From an uncultured Spongiibacteraceae bacterium (GTDB taxonomy: Bacteria; Pseudomonadota; Gammaproteobacteria; Pseudomonadales; Dasaniaceae), in NCBI GenBank assembly GCA_937969395.1, contig CALBVI010000487.1, positions 1 through 5,576 of the forward strand: a stretch of 5,576 nucleotides of DNA. Reading direction: 5' to 3'. Positions 4,548 through 5,576 of this stretch are shown in pieces; positions within the stretch are counted from its first letter, which is position 1, and every line of letters begins with the position of its first letter. The translations under genes were made by a program, and so were the position numbers. A model generated the notes under the pieces. That model was not told the origin of the DNA, did not search any database, and saw only the letters and a list, made by a program, of their open reading frames with translations.

Positions 4548-5576
4548 TCAAAAATCTAAGAAATCAAGAGTTGGAGAATAAATTAAGCGAAGTGATGTAG
4601 TAAACCCATCCACGTCTATTTGGCTGCCATCACTACTTCTGTTGTTATGCCACTTAACATCTACCGTCATGTAAAATTCGTCGACAAATTCAAATTCATA
4701 GTATGCACCTAGGTATATGGTCTGAAAATTCACATTTCTTGATGTTGTCAGATTTTCCCCAATAGGCAGCTCATTAAATGGCGTAGCGTCAGTTCGAAAG
4801 CGAACATCGGTTGTGATGGTATCTGAAACTCTAAATCCCGTGAGTCCGAGTAATAACCCGTAATCCATTTGGTTATTATTAGAGTGTTTGTACATATACC
4901 TCTTGTAGTTACCTAGAATCGGAACTCTCAACGAAAAGTCATACTCTACGTCTAGCTCTGATTCTATTGCTGACCGATAGATAGCTGAATTGTCATCGGA
5001 GCCATTTAAAAGTTGGCTCTCTACCGAGGAAACAATAGTTGATGTTTCGTTGTACGTTGGTATGCTCAAGCCTAGCTCTAGCCAAGGAAGTTTGGCTGCA
5101 ATGTCAAAGTTCATATAGCTTTTGTTTGCAAAGCTTTGATCAAAAAATATTGAAGAAGGGGCACCTCCAGTAGTTGGTGCAAAAGGGCTTAAGTCTATAA
5201 GGCCTTTGCTCCTATAACCAATTAATGGCGTATATGTATAGGATATGCCTAGGCCTGCTTGAAAACGGCTGCTTCTAAGGTACTTTTGAGAAAACAAAGA
5301 AAGCTCTTCAGCAAAATCTTTTTTTCGATATTCCCGTTGTTGGTCAGAAATTGAAGAGTCGCTTAATAAGGCGCTTGCTTTGACAAGTATAGGCATTCTT
5401 GTTCTTAGCTGATTACTTAAATTTGTATTGTAGTGAATCTTATCTGTGTAGCTACTATCTCGAAGATTACTAGTGATATCTCTCATTTTTTCAACGTAAG
5501 TGGCGTCGTTGACTAGGCTTAAGTTGGTGTTAAGTGTGATTACGTAGTTATATAGTAGATCTGTATCTATTTTTCG
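4548..5576 (-). CDS. Probable outer-membrane beta-barrel protein, 5' end outside window
   Basis: I do not recognise the family. The frame runs from the right edge to TGA 4550-4548 without a stop, giving 342 visible residues. The first in-frame ATG (5486) has no ribosome site, and 30 sense codons precede it, so the true start and any signal peptide lie outside. Visible residues 1 to about 103 are polar and probably helical. From about 104 to the end the chain alternates polar and aromatic or aliphatic residues in strand-like segments, for example FQAGLGISYTYTPLIGY, YGLLLGLTGF and YLGAYYEFEFV, with Asn-, Ser- and Asp-rich loops between. It ends SPTLDFLDF, with the terminal Phe typical of proteins inserted by the BAM complex. 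I count roughly 8-10 strands. No cysteine occurs, which suits an outer-membrane protein. A hand count of one line (4861-4920) gave 18 G or C in 60 against 33 in 60 within yrfG (3541-3600); other lines are higher, so foreign origin is only possible. Confidence 0.7.
   Translation of the reverse strand, partial: RKIDTDLLYNYVITLNTNLSLVNDATYVEKMRDITSNLRDSSYTDKIHYNTNLSNQLRTRMPILVKASALLSDSSISDQQREYRKKDFAEELSLFSQKYLRSSRFQAGLGISYTYTPLIGYRSKGLIDLSPFAPTTGGAPSSIFFDQSFANKSYMNFDIAAKLPWLELGLSIPTYNETSTIVSSVESQLLNGSDDNSAIYRSAIESELDVEYDFSLRVPILGNYKRYMYKHSNNNQMDYGLLLGLTGFRVSDTITTDVRFRTDATPFNELPIGENLTTSRNVNFQTIYLGAYYEFEFVDEFYMTVDVKWHNNRSSDGSQIDVDGFTTSLRLIYSPTLDFLDF

Overview
The window looks like chromosomal DNA from a gammaproteobacterium. 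PstB, PhoU, Hsp33 and Hsp15 all resemble the Escherichia coli proteins. The minus-strand order yrfG-hslR-hslO is the E. coli order. The order or genus cannot be fixed by eye. No mobile element, rRNA, tRNA or CRISPR array was seen.

Bases 1-1585 (plus strand) hold the end of a phosphate-uptake operon: pstB (the ATPase of the high-affinity phosphate ABC transporter) and phoU (its negative regulator), 9 bases apart. The window opens in a 14-base tandem repeat just before pstB, and pstA is presumably further upstream. Bases 1586-1665 separate phoU from hslO, which converge with no recognisable intrinsic terminator.

Bases 1666-3758 (minus strand) hold a stress and nucleotide group read right to left: yrfG (HAD-family GMP/IMP nucleotidase), hslR (Hsp15, an S4-domain ribosome-rescue factor) and hslO (Hsp33, a redox-activated holdase). 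yrfG and hslR overlap by four bases. hslO follows after 111 bases and has a perfect TATAAT almost touching its start. A good promoter for yrfG (TTAACA, 17 bases, CATAAT) directly abuts four copies of a 16-base repeat. The promoter shows that the ATG at 3728, not the upstream TTG at 3758, is the likely start of yrfG.

Bases 3759-5576 are less ordinary. They hold the repeat array, a strongly C-biased transcript region, a small uncharacterised minus-strand gene (87 aa, Arg-rich DRR repeats then an acidic tail), a roughly 350-base non-coding stretch with short repeats, and the 3' part of an unrecognised minus-strand gene. That last product looks like an outer-membrane beta-barrel with a helical N-terminal part. 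Its frame is open to the window edge, so its real start lies outside.

The best candidates for something undescribed are the repeat array joined to the yrfG promoter, the DRR-repeat small protein and the cysteine-free barrel protein. None of these can be given a function from the sequence alone.
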